Source of the DNA: Setoptus koraiensis
Taxonomy: Eukaryota; Arthropoda
DNA length: 64,000 nucleotides
Assembly (NCBI GenBank): GCA_048013815.1
Contig: CM106586.1
Location: 11,284,001 to 11,348,000 of the forward strand
Direction: 5' to 3'
Shown: one piece after another, positions 49,548 through 59,862 of the stretch
Position numbering within the stretch: position 1 is the first letter of the stretch
How the letters are laid out: each line of letters opens with the position of its first letter
Position numbers and translations under genes: made by a program
Notes under the pieces: generated by a model
Database searches by the model: none
What the model was told of the DNA's origin: nothing
Seen by the model: the letters and a program-made list of their open reading frames with translations, nothing else

Positions 49548-52500
49548 TTATGTAACTCGTGAAGGTTTTGGAGGTAAAGAGGGTGGTGTTTGGTTGCTGT
49601 CAAATGGCTTATCGGCACCACCCAACGACGACTTATTCTTGCTATTTGTTTGCAAGGCCAAATCGGACCGCTGTTGCTGCTGCCGTTGTTTAACTATTGG
49701 CGAGCATGCCGGATAGCAATTATCACTATAACGTCTAGTGGCTAATGTGTCGCTACTACCCCTATTATTATAGGACACATCGAGAAGACTTTGTTGACGC
49801 TGCTGTTGTAGCGCTTCTTTGTTGTTGTTGTTTGTTGCTGACGACAAATTCTTTGATTGATTAATAGGCGTCGGTGGTGGTAGCTTATCGTTCCGTTGTT
49901 GCAACATTAAGTCTGCTCGAAACGGAATAGGTGGCATTCTGATTTCAGTATTACTTGCTACTAAGCAATGACTATTTGTGGTAGCAGCACTCTGGTTAGA
50001 GCACATAATACTATTATTTGGCACACTTTGAGCGAGCGTTGTTGGTGTTGTTGGAGTGGTAATCATACAGTTGCCATTAGTATTGTTACCAGTAGTTGTA
50101 TTTAAAGTGTCTATTGAGCCCGAACGTTCCCAAAGCTGATGTACGAACAGTTGATCATCATTTAATTCGTTGTCCGAGTCATTATAGGCACTATTGGGTG
50201 TTAAATTAACAAAATTGTTACCTAGTGAATTCATTGCGCAATTATCATCGTCTAAGACATCTCCATAGAATTGTGACAAGCTGGCCTGCTCACGATTCAA
50301 CTTGTTTTGCGAGTATCTAGGGGAACAAATGTTGGCCCTTCGTGACTTAAACTTGTCTTTTAAAAACTTGTGTATGGCTTCTTTCGATTTGGACCCAATC
50401 AAAGAACTCGAACTGAGGTTTAGAGTGCTTCCACATTCCATAGAATTAGTTGAAGTCTTTCGTTGATCATTCGGAATATCGTTCGTTTTCAAGCTAGGAG
50501 GTGAGCCTATATTTTCGGTTGCACGCATTTCTATAGATGAGGATCTGGGCTGGTGTAGACTAGCTTGGCTCGAATTATTTGATTTTTGTGTCAACGAAAG
50601 ACTTTTGAAGCCACTGATTTCGCTTTTCCTATCAAGCGAACTAGGAGTAGTGTCTCTGGAATTACTCTTGGTAAGTGGACAAAAAGAAGATTTCGCTTTA
50701 TTCGTACGTAACTTCAATGTGCTTGATCGTGATCTTCTGCTAGAGCAATTCGAATTAATAGTGGAGTAAATTCCATACTTCTCCAGTATATGAGCTTTCA
50801 ATTTTTGAAACGATTCTTCAAGGTGCTGGTGTAGGGGCCTCATTTCATCAACTACTCTCTGATTGTGGATGGCTAAACCTTTCTCTAAAAGAGGCACCTG
50901 GGCAGCTATTAAACATTTCAATTTCCTCTTGTGATCCAATTCTGTTGGATCAGCGAGATTGCTGTCACTAAAGAAAGCCTGCTCGTATCTAGATATACCA
51001 CCATTCACAGCAGCGTCGATCATACCGGCTAGCTGCTGCCCTAACGATCTAACGTCTCCTTTAACATTATTAGTGTGATCTTGAATCAAGCGTTCCAATC
51101 TGGTATTTGTTGTAACTATATCCTCTATCGCGTTCTCTATCGGGCTAACTATAATCGTCTCGACAGATGTGACAGGGAAAAAATAGGAGAGACCAGGTAA
51201 TTTATGCTGCGTTTGCAATATTATTTTCTCCCGCCACATATTGGCAAATTCGTCTTCACTTCTAGATAGAAGTTGTCTTCGATCCTCATCATTATCGATC
51301 AATGAAACAATCGGTGGTGGCTTCATTTTTCGCATATACATGAATTTGTTAACATCATTCGCTTTATAAAAATTAGTTATTCGTGTGTCCACTTGTTGTC
51401 CATTGAATCGATCAAACAATTGCATAACGGGCTGACATGAACTGATTTGAATGTGGCATTCATCAGACTCCACAATGTCAGGCCCAGGTGGTCCGATAAA
51501 TGGTACTACTTTACTATCATTGAAATGTACCATAATTCTGGTTTGAAAGTCGCCCAGATTCTCATAGGCGGCACCTCTAAACAACAGAGTTGAGTTTCTT
51601 AAGAACAAGGGGAATCCTTTTCCATAAAAAGAAATTCTGAAATAGCTGGGCTCTGGCCTCAGATGAGTCTCCACTATTTTCTCGTAGAAAATTGACATTT
51701 TCAGTAGGAGTTTACTCATTTTAGAGTATTCAAAAGTGTGATCTCCATACTGTTGACACAATTCTCTACACAGAGGTAGACCAGCCTCCCAAAGTTGACC
51801 TTGTTCGAATAAATCAAGTATAGTAAGATATAACAACTCTTTCAACTTCCTTTGGCTGACTGATGATGTAGATCCTATTTGTTGCGGCATCACTGCATGA
51901 CAAGCCGAAATGTGGTGGTTGTCGATAACTTCATCCAGCCAAGACAAAAGCCTTGCATGTCTCAAAAGTACGAAACCAGCTTCAATCAGGTTATTTGTCT
52001 TGACGTGAATATAGTACAATTTATACAGATAGTATACAAATAAGTCTTTGTGGTCTATAACATTTTCAAAGAAATCCAACAGTCTTAGGAGGCATGATAT
52101 TTGCAACAGAATATTATCTTTCACAAATCTAAGGTCTAACATAAGTTGAATGAGTCCGTTTATGGCACTTTCATATAGGTGAATCTGATAGGTGAATTGA
52201 GAATCATAAAAAATAGGCGCAGCCACTGTTGACGTAATGTTGCTAGAGTTTCCGCTCACAGAGAATGATATTCTGGAATCTGTGTCACCAAGTCCCATTT
52301 CGAGAAATTTGTGAAGATGAGTCACGGTTCCTTTCAAAAAATTCTGAAAAGAACCTTTGTTAGACGTGGAACTGTTAAAACTTTCTGCAAAACTTTTACC
52401 GTAAATCAAACTATTGATAGATCGGTTGCTTCGAAAGGATTCTGTTCTGATTCCAAGTTTAAAATTTCCTGATTCAGTGTTCCTAAGCAACGATTGATCT

Positions 52501-53534
52501 CCAAAAGAATTTGTATCACTTCTGAGCATGGAGCAATGCCTGCAATCGCTTCCAGATTCCTTGGTTATAGTTGAACTACTCTGAGCGGCGTCGCAAATGT
52601 AAACAGAGCCATCTTGAGAGCTACTAGAGGATTGTGCGTATTCGGCTTGAATCATTTTCAAAAACATCGGCACAACAGTAGATCGTATATCTTCGTTTGA
52701 CACTAGCGACAATTGTAGCAGATCTCCAAGGAGTTCGTTGTTTAACTTTTGCAATGACTCTAAGCTAGAACTTATGCTGTCCCAAGAAAGCCTCATGTCT
52801 TTGATGACTAGTAGACGAATATCACCGAAAGAAGATACTAATCTGTCCCTTTGCAAGTCTGTCATGTCCTCCAGTTGTAATGTTTTGTGATTGGCTATTG
52901 AGAGGGAACATTTAAAATAGTCTATCCAGATGCTGTGCTGAAAATTTTGACAGCGGAAATTGATTCTCAAAGCGCTCGATATACTTGTTAGTGATTTGGC
53001 TATAACAGAAATTTGTGAGATAATTTTATCGTCATGACTTTTCGTGTAAGTTTCGGCTGCAGCGTCCCCACAATCTTGATTGAATTTTCCAATGGTTTGG
53101 GATAGATTGTTATTGCCACTGGATGAGATGGACAAGAATAAAAACAATAAACTTTTGATAAATTCCGATAGCTCCTGCCTATTAGAGAAGCTTTCAAAGT
53201 AATAGTCGAAATGCTGACTTTCCATAAGTCCTAAAACGTTTATAAATAGTGTTATGAGGTGATCATAATAGTTCTGAAGGTCATCTTTTTTGCTAATAGA
53301 TATGTAGATTGTTTTGACTAACGGATTTAACAATGCGGACGCCAGGTTATGAACATCGTGGTCTCTCTCATCCGTATGTTTGCTGTTGATAACACGGAGC
53401 ATATCGTCAATTCTGGATAGACACATATCTACTTTTTCGTCTCTTTTTTCAGTTTCGCATAAAATCCTGTCCATTTGACTAACGATCACAGGTAATGGCG
53501 GTTTTTCAGCGAAAGGTTGTGTCGCTTCGGACAT
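49548..53534 (-). CDS. DOCK-A/B family Rac GEF lacking SH3 and DHR1 (single exon)
   Basis: 1328 codons without interruption. Residues 1-480 match the helical region before DHR2 of DOCK1-like proteins (LVKTIYISISKKDD; IDYFKCSLSIANHKTLQLED; VVPMFLKMIQAEY). DHR2 spans about 485-905: LYKLYYIHVKTNNLIEAGFV, YFRISFYGKGFPLFLRN, the MWREKIILQTQHKLPGL segment, SPIENAIEDI and GGISRYEQAFF. DHR2 exchanges nucleotide on Rac, driving myoblast fusion, phagocytosis and migration. The tail is disordered and ends in PPSLPPKPSR (1317-1326), a Crk-type PxLPxK SH3 ligand, plus an inner LPPPTP. The usual SH3 domain (ELMO contact) and DHR1 (PIP3 binding) are absent: an in-frame TAG lies upstream of ATG 53534. Missing 5' exons, a short isoform or a truncated copy are all possible. 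Confidence 0.9.
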   Translation of the reverse strand: MSEATQPFAEKPPLPVIVSQMDRILCETEKRDEKVDMCLSRIDDMLRVINSKHTDERDHDVHNLASALLNPLVKTIYISISKKDDLQNYYDHLITLFINVLGLMESQHFDYYFESFSNRQELSEFIKSLLFLFLSISSSGNNNLSQTIGKFNQDCGDAAAETYTKSHDDKIISQISVIAKSLTSISSALRINFRCQNFQHSIWIDYFKCSLSIANHKTLQLEDMTDLQRDRLVSSFGDIRLLVIKDMRLSWDSISSSLESLQKLNNELLGDLLQLSLVSNEDIRSTVVPMFLKMIQAEYAQSSSSSQDGSVYICDAAQSSSTITKESGSDCRHCSMLRSDTNSFGDQSLLRNTESGNFKLGIRTESFRSNRSINSLIYGKSFAESFNSSTSNKGSFQNFLKGTVTHLHKFLEMGLGDTDSRISFSVSGNSSNITSTVAAPIFYDSQFTYQIHLYESAINGLIQLMLDLRFVKDNILLQISCLLRLLDFFENVIDHKDLFVYYLYKLYYIHVKTNNLIEAGFVLLRHARLLSWLDEVIDNHHISACHAVMPQQIGSTSSVSQRKLKELLYLTILDLFEQGQLWEAGLPLCRELCQQYGDHTFEYSKMSKLLLKMSIFYEKIVETHLRPEPSYFRISFYGKGFPLFLRNSTLLFRGAAYENLGDFQTRIMVHFNDSKVVPFIGPPGPDIVESDECHIQISSCQPVMQLFDRFNGQQVDTRITNFYKANDVNKFMYMRKMKPPPIVSLIDNDEDRRQLLSRSEDEFANMWREKIILQTQHKLPGLSYFFPVTSVETIIVSPIENAIEDIVTTNTRLERLIQDHTNNVKGDVRSLGQQLAGMIDAAVNGGISRYEQAFFSDSNLADPTELDHKRKLKCLIAAQVPLLEKGLAIHNQRVVDEMRPLHQHLEESFQKLKAHILEKYGIYSTINSNCSSRRSRSSTLKLRTNKAKSSFCPLTKSNSRDTTPSSLDRKSEISGFKSLSLTQKSNNSSQASLHQPRSSSIEMRATENIGSPPSLKTNDIPNDQRKTSTNSMECGSTLNLSSSSLIGSKSKEAIHKFLKDKFKSRRANICSPRYSQNKLNREQASLSQFYGDVLDDDNCAMNSLGNNFVNLTPNSAYNDSDNELNDDQLFVHQLWERSGSIDTLNTTTGNNTNGNCMITTPTTPTTLAQSVPNNSIMCSNQSAATTNSHCLVASNTEIRMPPIPFRADLMLQQRNDKLPPPTPINQSKNLSSATNNNNKEALQQQRQQSLLDVSYNNRGSSDTLATRRYSDNCYPACSPIVKQRQQQQRSDLALQTNSKNKSSLGGADKPFDSNQTPPSLPPKPSRVT

Positions 53535-54117
53535 CTTTGTATTGCAGGTGCTACGATGGTGTTGCTCAGTCTAGTGTCTACAACAAACTGTTGAATGATT
53601 GCTTGAGAAATCCAAAATGTTTATCATTAACTCGGAGAATTTGACTAGGTGCTAATGGAATGGGATTGATTCTATACATCCGATCTGGCGGATTAATTTG
53701 CGTTTCATCTCAGGTTCGTATTATGGAAGAGATAAGGATCAAATGTAATTTTTGATGATATTCTGATGCTGATATTAAATGAGGCTCATATCTCACTAGA
53801 AATATGGTACGGTGCCGCCTTGTTGACTGATAGCTAATGCATACTGTGTGCGTTTTTTCCAATTGCCTTTCTCCCATTTCTTTTTGGAGCCGCCAGGGCG
53901 GCGCACTCAAATTTTCATATGTAAACACGTATACTAGTATATATATTCTTATCCACTATCAGACGCATTCATTTAGGCTTTAGAGTTCACTCAATAAACA
54001 TATATAACTAACTATAGTATCCCTCAGCGTCATATATTAGTATACTGTAAGTCATCAACTGTCGTCATTATCATACCTAATCAATAAATTGTTCTCCGAT
54101 ATCCCTTTTTACTTATA
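53535..54117. promoter_or_regulatory. Divergent intergenic region between DOCK and coiled-coil genes
   Basis: 583 bp between two outward-facing start codons. If both ATGs are true first exons this is a shared bidirectional promoter. If DOCK has upstream exons, it is an intron plus promoter. It contains AT stretches and no further coding sequence that I can support. Confidence 0.35.
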
Positions 54118-54825
54118 ATGAACATGGACGAATCATTAGAACAATCGTACCTAAGTACCGAAGAACCCCTACCTGAGGAAACATTAACTCCAGAACCCCA
54201 AACTGGAGAACTCAATATAGATCAGTTCAAAAAAATCGATCAAGATCTGATTTTACAGCTCAAGCAATCACATGAGAAGATAGAGTCGTCAGAACAACAA
54301 TTACTTTCTCTGGAGGATCAACCCCTACCTGAGGAAACCTCAATTCCAGAACCCCAAACTGGAGGAATCAATATAGATCATTTAAAAAAAATCAATCAAG
54401 ATCTGATTTTACAGCTCAAACAATCACATGAGAAGATAGAGTCGTTAGAACAACAAGTACTTTCTCTGGAGGATCACATTGTCAAGGCGGACGAAGAAAA
54501 AAAAGATTTACTAGTTGCGATTCAAGCCTCAGAACGGTACAGAGAGGAACTCGAGAAAAAGATCGCAACCATGTGCCCTGACGATGCCAACAATAAAAAA
54601 ACTCCAACCAAAAAAATGAACACTCTCCGTGAAAAAAATGACATTCCGGATGGTCTATTATTTGATGATGATGATGATGCCACAAAGGATACGCTCAAAG
54701 GGCGCCTCTGTCACACAGAAACTAAGAGGAAGTATCCTCGGAATTCGATTGCTAATTGGCATTCGCAGAGAGAAAAAAATAACATGTCTGTTCGAGACTT
54801 AGTCAAAACATTAGAGAAGTCATGA
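54118..54825 (+). CDS. Coiled-coil protein with a 52-residue internal tandem duplication
   Basis: 235 residues from ATG 54118 (ATG AAC ATG, two possible starts) to TGA. Two consecutive 52-residue units (about 17-68 and 69-120) share PLPEET, PEPQTG, NID and QDLILQLKQSHEKIESxEQQ, followed by a further heptad-rich stretch to about 150 (KADEEKKDLLVAIQASERYR). The C-terminal third is basic with an acidic FDDDDDAT patch and ends MSVRDLVKTLEKS. That layout suggests a dimerising scaffold or cytoskeletal/nuclear adaptor, but I do not recognise the family. It has no signal peptide or membrane segment. An AATAAA lies 89 bp after the stop. It is divergent from the DOCK gene. Confidence 0.75.
   Translation: MNMDESLEQSYLSTEEPLPEETLTPEPQTGELNIDQFKKIDQDLILQLKQSHEKIESSEQQLLSLEDQPLPEETSIPEPQTGGINIDHLKKINQDLILQLKQSHEKIESLEQQVLSLEDHIVKADEEKKDLLVAIQASERYREELEKKIATMCPDDANNKKTPTKKMNTLREKNDIPDGLLFDDDDDATKDTLKGRLCHTETKRKYPRNSIANWHSQREKNNMSVRDLVKTLEKS
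54165..54476 (+). repeat. In-frame tandem duplication, 2 x 156 bp
   Basis: ACCCCTACCTGAGGAAAC starts at 54165 and again at 54321. The units are exactly 156 bp apart, with only scattered substitutions and no indels, so the event is recent and preserves frame. Confidence 0.95.
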
Positions 54826-54913
54826 TTGGCTCATTCAATAGTTTTTTTTACTAACTTCAGTTTAGAAACCGATGAGGTTTACGAATGTGATATTTTTAGA
54901 TTATTATTTTTTT

Positions 54914-54919
54914 AATAAA
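54914..54919 (+). terminator. Polyadenylation signal of the coiled-coil gene
   Basis: AATAAA following a T-run, 89 bp past the stop codon. Confidence 0.6.
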
Positions 54920-55300
54920 CACTTCGCGGGAGAGTGCCTCAAAAGGATTGTGAGAGACGTTCTTTCTCTTTGTTTATCTTGTTGCGCTTGCAAACTGAGA
55001 TAGTCCAGTTCTAGTGATCGGGGGTGATGGGAGGTATTCTCCCACTGTAAGAGGTGGGAGGTCCTGGTGAGCTGATAGGTAGAACACCTCACGCCTCCCC
55101 GCACCTCCCCGTTCACTATCCGGTTCTGACGTTCTGAATTTGCCGCTTCAAGAAAGCTATGTCATGGCTCGTGGCGAAAAGTACCTTCGCATGGCAGAGA
55201 GAAAGTGAGACTAAAAACCACGTTTTCAATGTCTGCTCTAAATTGTTTACTTTTACGTATCCCTTTTACATCTCGATATCTCATATTCCGTTAGTAAGGG

Positions 55301-56326
55301 ATGACACTTCGATCAGTTGGAAAAGCATTCAAGAAAAATTCAAACATTTATCGCGATTTGTATCCATGGACAACTAGAGATCAATTCCTCAGTCACATTA
55401 AGGAAAGTATCATCTATAGAAGTGAAGATGGTGGTTCCTTGGTTGCCATTCATAAGCCCTATGGGGTGGGCATCAACTTAGTTCTAGATAATAATAAAAC
55501 CAAACAAAATCAAGACAGATTACTAAGTAGGGTACCAGGAACACCTAAATTTTGTATAGCCGACATACTAGAGCCTTTGAGTGAAGATCTAGATTTGAAA
55601 AACCCTCTGCAAGTTATATCGTCAATCGACAGATACTGCAGTGGAATTATACTGCTTTCAGACGGGAATAAAGAAGCTAAGTCAAGATTGCAGAAATGTT
55701 TCGATCGTGCGAGATGCTCCAAAGAACCCCATTACGGATTTCGAGCAATAACATATGGCTATCCAATTGTCCCTAAGAACTATCTGGCCGAAAAAGTCGG
55801 TATAAAACTTGTTGAGACTGATCCCCTTGGTGATCACAAAGAACCAGTTATAGTCATCAATCCTTCTAAGATGCACTCAATGACACGAACTAAAGATAGA
55901 GCCGTGTCGAGGGTAGAACTAAAGGTAGTGAAAATCAACAAAGAAGTGTCTGCATCACTGGTGGAACTTTTCACAAGCAGTCTCAAGTGGGACTTCCCTC
56001 GATGTTACATTAGCAGTAAAACTTCATTTATTTTAGGTGATGTTCGTTTTTCTAAGCGAATTAAGGAGATTCTTGGTAAGCCGACACAGGTATCGGCACT
56101 TAACACAAGTCATAATTTTGACGAAAATTACGGACGCCTAAATACCAAAATAAGCGATAGATTAGGTGTCAATAACAACGCATATATACCACTCATGTTG
56201 GATTGCTTCGCCTTGCATTTGAAAGGCTTTGATCGCTCGGATGGCAAGGACTTACTTATACAGTCGCCATATGTGCCTGTACATTTCGCTCACACATTGG
56301 AGAGACTTGATTTGCTAGAGTTGTGA
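55301..56326 (+). CDS. RPUSD3-like mitochondrial RNA pseudouridine synthase
   Basis: 341 residues in a single exon. The basic, hydroxylated N-terminus (MTLRSVGKAFKKNSNIYR) could be a mitochondrial presequence. RluA-family landmarks: LVAIHKPYGVGI (47-58), the motif containing the catalytic aspartate at SSIDRYCSG (D110), then GIILLSD and RLQKCFDRAR. The classical HRLDxxTSG is degenerate here (HR to SS, T to C), as in the RPUSD3 branch. The C-terminal [15 protein letters not shown] and final FAHTLERLDL also fit RPUSD3. The family isomerises uridine to pseudouridine, and RPUSD3 acts on mitochondrial mRNA/rRNA. The D is retained, so activity is possible. It is convergent with the Gs-alpha segment, stops 157 bp apart. 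RPUSD4 is the alternative. Confidence 0.7.
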   Translation: MTLRSVGKAFKKNSNIYRDLYPWTTRDQFLSHIKESIIYRSEDGGSLVAIHKPYGVGINLVLDNNKTKQNQDRLLSRVPGTPKFCIADILEPLSEDLDLKNPLQVISSIDRYCSGIILLSDGNKEAKSRLQKCFDRARCSKEPHYGFRAITYGYPIVPKNYLAEKVGIKLVETDPLGDHKEPVIVINPSKMHSMTRTKDRAVSRVELKVVKINKEVSASLVELFTSSLKWDFPRCYISSKTSFILGDVRFSKRIKEILGKPTQVSALNTSHNFDENYGRLNTKISDRLGVNNNAYIPLMLDCFALHLKGFDRSDGKDLLIQSPYVPVHFAHTLERLDLLEL

Positions 56327-56483
56327 TGCAATAATTGTTTGCCTTAATATGTTACCATTCGCATGTACATGTATTATGCATATATAACATCTCTAAACAC
56401 AAATATATTTATATATATATAAATATATATACACATGTATTTGTGTGTTTGTTTGTGTGATCAGTGGTTGTATAAATATTGTA

Positions 56484-57265
56484 TCATAACAATTCGTACT
56501 GTCTTAAGTGCATCCGTTGTATAATATCGCGGCAATCATTAAATACTCGGCGTATATTTTCAGTATCGACTGCGCAAGTAAAATGTGGATAACAGTAATG
56601 TTTGCCATCACCGGTAGCTGTGCTTATTCGCAGGAACTCATCACGAATAAAATATTTCGCTCTGATAAAATTGGGATCTTCACCGGGTTCTGTAACGGCA
56701 TCAAGTGGCGTTTGGTAGTGAGCGAATTCTGGAAAATATTCCTCTATTCTTGACTTGCCTAATTTCACTTTTTCAGCCAACAAGTCTTGCTTATTAAGAA
56801 ATAATATAACTGAAATGGTCCGTAACCATCTATTATTCCAAATTGATTTAAATAAATCCAATGATTCTCTTAGTCTATTTTGATTAGGGTCCTCACGCAA
56901 AACCATATTGTAACTACTACAGGCGGTAACAAATATAATGGCAGTGACATCATTAAAACATTGAATCCACTTTCTACGTTCGTCTCGCTGGCCTCCCACA
57001 TCAAACATATGGAAATTCACCTTTTCCACTTGGAATTTAGTTTCGAATATACCGGATGTCAAAACACGACACCTCAAGATGTCTTGTTCTGTGGGTGTGT
57101 AATCAGGCCTTTTAACGATACTAACACGATCTAAAAAGTATTTAGCACAATCTATTAATTGGTATTCATTTGAGCGTTCAAAGGTTGCTTGAACTCCTCT
57201 ATCTTTCCACAGTATTTCTGAGTGTTCATAAAATTCGGGCGGGTAATCAAAATCTGGCGAAGAAT
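56484..57265 (-). pseudogene. Gs-alpha C-terminal segment, 5'-truncated and intronless
   Basis: Encodes Gs-alpha from residue 121 ([20 protein letters not shown]) to the end (RQYELL, TGA), 260 codons with stop; the full protein would be about 379 residues. Intact elements: switch [15 protein letters not shown], switch [24 protein letters not shown] and the receptor-contact C-terminus. The P-loop half is missing. Homology ends abruptly at 57265, where a fragment of the neighbouring synthase gene begins, giving a chimeric N-terminus (MPSERSKPF...). The joined frame cannot make a GTPase on its own. It could be a 5'-truncated retrocopy, the real 3' part of the gene displaced by misassembly, or an exon with an unseen acceptor. 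It differs from the 61323-62065 copy by one base in the ~400 bp shared (Ser versus Thr). Confidence 0.75.
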
Positions 57266-57317
57266 CGCCCTCGCATTTGAAAGGCTTTGATCGCTCGGAT
57301 GGCAAAGATTTACTTGT
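57266..57317 (+). pseudogene. Duplicated scrap of the RPUSD3-like gene
   Basis: About 52 bp matching 56208-56259 with roughly four mismatches. It encodes the [14 protein letters not shown] part of the synthase in the same orientation. It abuts the end of the Gs-alpha segment exactly, so it marks a rearrangement breakpoint. Confidence 0.8.
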
Positions 57318-58030
57318 TGCGAACGCGGGGAATTCGTTCGCGCTTTAGGCGCAAGTTCGCGAGTTCACTATATCATTCATATAAACGTGAGCAGCGAACA
57401 AGTTCGCAGATCGTCGAGCTAGCGAGCGAGAGCGACTCAATTTTTGACTCTCACCGAGTGCATGTGTATATTTGTGTGCGTGTGTTTGTACAGAGGCACG
57501 CAGTTCAATTCTTTTCACTGTTGCCGTTGCAGACTCAGCGACGACGGCGGCGTCGAGCACAGTTGTAACAATGGCAATAGATAGGAAGTGTGAGCGATAG
57601 GCTAGAGGGGGTGTAGAGAGTCGGCTCAGCGAACGAACGAACGACAGTGAGAGAGATCGAGCGAACGAGAGAACGATTGAGCAAGCAAAGTTAGAGAGAG
57701 TTAGCGAATGCACGAAGAGCATGGAGAAGTAACACACACACAACGCGATGGTGGTATATGTTACGTAAGCACATGACATGATTTGTACACAAAAATTTGT
57801 GAGCACAGTCTATGGACGGCTTAAATATATATAAAAATACATATACAAAGAATATTGTGCCGCTCGTAAGCATCTAATGTGCAATAATATTCTTCTGTGC
57901 TCCCCTCTCTCTCTGGATGGCTCTGTCTGATCCACCATTCTCTGCCATCGGGCCTCATCCTTGTCACATATCCTACATATCCCATTGGCAAGCGTTGATT
58001 CTGGAAGTGTAGTTCTTGAGCAGTTGAGCA
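57318..58030. other. No gene recognised
   Basis: Begins with a GCGAACG/CGTTCGC palindrome (57318-57345), then GAGC/GAAC-rich sequence. A 153-codon minus-strand frame (57345-57806) is Ser/Arg/Leu-rich from simple repeats and is not supported. Confidence 0.5.
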
Positions 58031-58034
58031 GTGC

Positions 58035-58084
<50 letters not shown>

Positions 58085-58086
58085 GT

Positions 58087-58154
<68 letters not shown>

Positions 58155-58161
58155 GCGTGTG
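58031..58161. repeat. (GT)n microsatellite, ~130 bp
   Basis: GT repeats with occasional GC interruptions. Confidence 0.97.
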
Positions 58162-58267
58162 TTTGCTAAAACAGATTACTGTGCGCTGGTAAAGTAACAC
58201 TCTTTGGCGTAGTTCCGCTTTATACATAAGGGGCGCTTGTGTTGGGAAAAAACCGACCATTGAACTA

Positions 58268-58596
58268 TGCTGGACCGCGGTTTACGTCCCGCGGATTGGG
58301 CTGTTCCGCGGCCCTAGCGCGGCCTCCGCGGTTCTTCGGCGCGGAACACCGCGAAACCCCGCGGAAGCAGAAAAGACACCCCAAATCACTTCCAATCAAT
58401 AGAATGACTTTGGTTTAATCAATTTTTAGTACATTCACTCAATTAGAGGCCTCAATTCTGCTTTCGGGGCTCTTCGCGAGTTCCGCGGTAGAAGAACGGC
58501 GGAAGGGGCGCGGAAAGGCCGCGGAAAGGCCGCGGAACGAAAATCTATACAGAATTCCTACCGCGGTCTTTTCCGCGCCCCTTCCGCGATCCAGCA
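58268..58596. mobile_element. 329-bp MITE with TGCTGGA terminal inverted repeats and TA target duplication
   Basis: Ends are TGCTGGACCGCGG (58268-58280) and the inverted TGCTGGATCGCGG (58584-58596), 12 of 13 matching, flanked on both sides by TA (58266-58267, 58597-58598). Both outer ~100 bp are packed with CCGCGG/GCGCGG words; the middle ~110 bp is AT-rich and unique. TA target duplication and small size fit a Tc1/mariner-type non-autonomous element. No transposase is present. Confidence 0.75.
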
Positions 58597-59418
58597 TACA
58601 TCGAACAATTCACTGGCAAGAGAAACACCGCATTTTATGTTCTTTTGGGCGCCCTCTTCAGACACCATTGTGAAGTAGGATTATGAGCGAGATTTTAACC
58701 AATTCTCTGTGCTCATAGTGTATACAAATGGCTAGTGTGAGTCACGTATGTGTGTAGCGAGCTTTCAGACACCTTTCAGTTAGACACGATCACTGACTCC
58801 TCCATTTAGTGATGCTAAATCAAGCTTGTGTTGTGTGAATGAGAGAGAAAGCTAAGCACAGAGCTGAACAAAACATGCTCAGCTCGGCTCAGCTTTACCA
58901 TCAGCAGCACCATTGGACCGTGTGTGTGTCTATGTGTAAGTGTGCATGTGTGCGTGTGTGTACGTTCGACAATACAGCCAATGGTAGTGGCCCTGGGTGG
59001 TTGTGGTGATATTATTTGTGATATCGTTACTGCTGCTGCTGTACTAGCGCTCCTTTGGCCATGATGATGATACCGTTGGTATTTTCAATGAACCACCACC
59101 ACTGCTTGATCAATGATGGCCATTAGATGATTATGATAACTATACACACACTATATAATCGAAGTTATAGCTGGCTAGCCAGATTACAAAAGACTGAAAG
59201 AAGAGGGATAAAAGAAGGCAAACATTGACGGGCACCTACAACAGCAGCCATAGACATAGGCCAGTTGTTATATACCACCACTGTGTATTGGCGGCGTTAG
59301 CTCAGCTTTTCTATATGGTTAATATATACAGTATTTTATTATTATACAAACTTACAAATACACATTCACACAAGCACCCATACACAAACACACAAATAAA
59401 TATATAGATATATACATA

Positions 59419-59457
59419 CCATACATATATATATATATATATAAATATATATATATT

Positions 59458-59489
<32 letters not shown>

Positions 59490-59560
59490 CACATACGAAC
59501 TCACTTACTTATACATATATATATATCTATCTATATATAAATATATATATATAGATATAA
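59419..59560. repeat. (AT)n-rich microsatellite with TATATAAATATATA palindromes
   Basis: About 140 bp of nearly pure A/T with alternating TA runs, able to form cruciforms. Confidence 0.95.
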
Positions 59561-59860
59561 TTGATGCATACAAATCAAAATCAATAATATTATTAGAGCC
59601 CCCTAGAATACTACTTATTATTATTATGACTAACAAGATATTGATATTACTACCACCATTATTATTACTATTACAACTACTACCACCAACTATTTTATCC
59701 TAACGAAGGATCGAGAGTTGCAGCATCGACACTCACTTTCTCTGTCTGTCTCTCACACACACCATATTCTCTGTCTCATCAAAGTAGTAACGTAACAATG
59801 CACATCATATAATACACATTCACACATAATAACATTTTTGTAATTATCACCATTAATATA

Positions 59861-59862
59861 TA

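Noticed and set aside
57345..57806. 153-codon minus-strand frame rich in Ser/Arg/Leu
   Set aside because: It arises from GAGC/GAAC simple repeats and has no domain or homologue.
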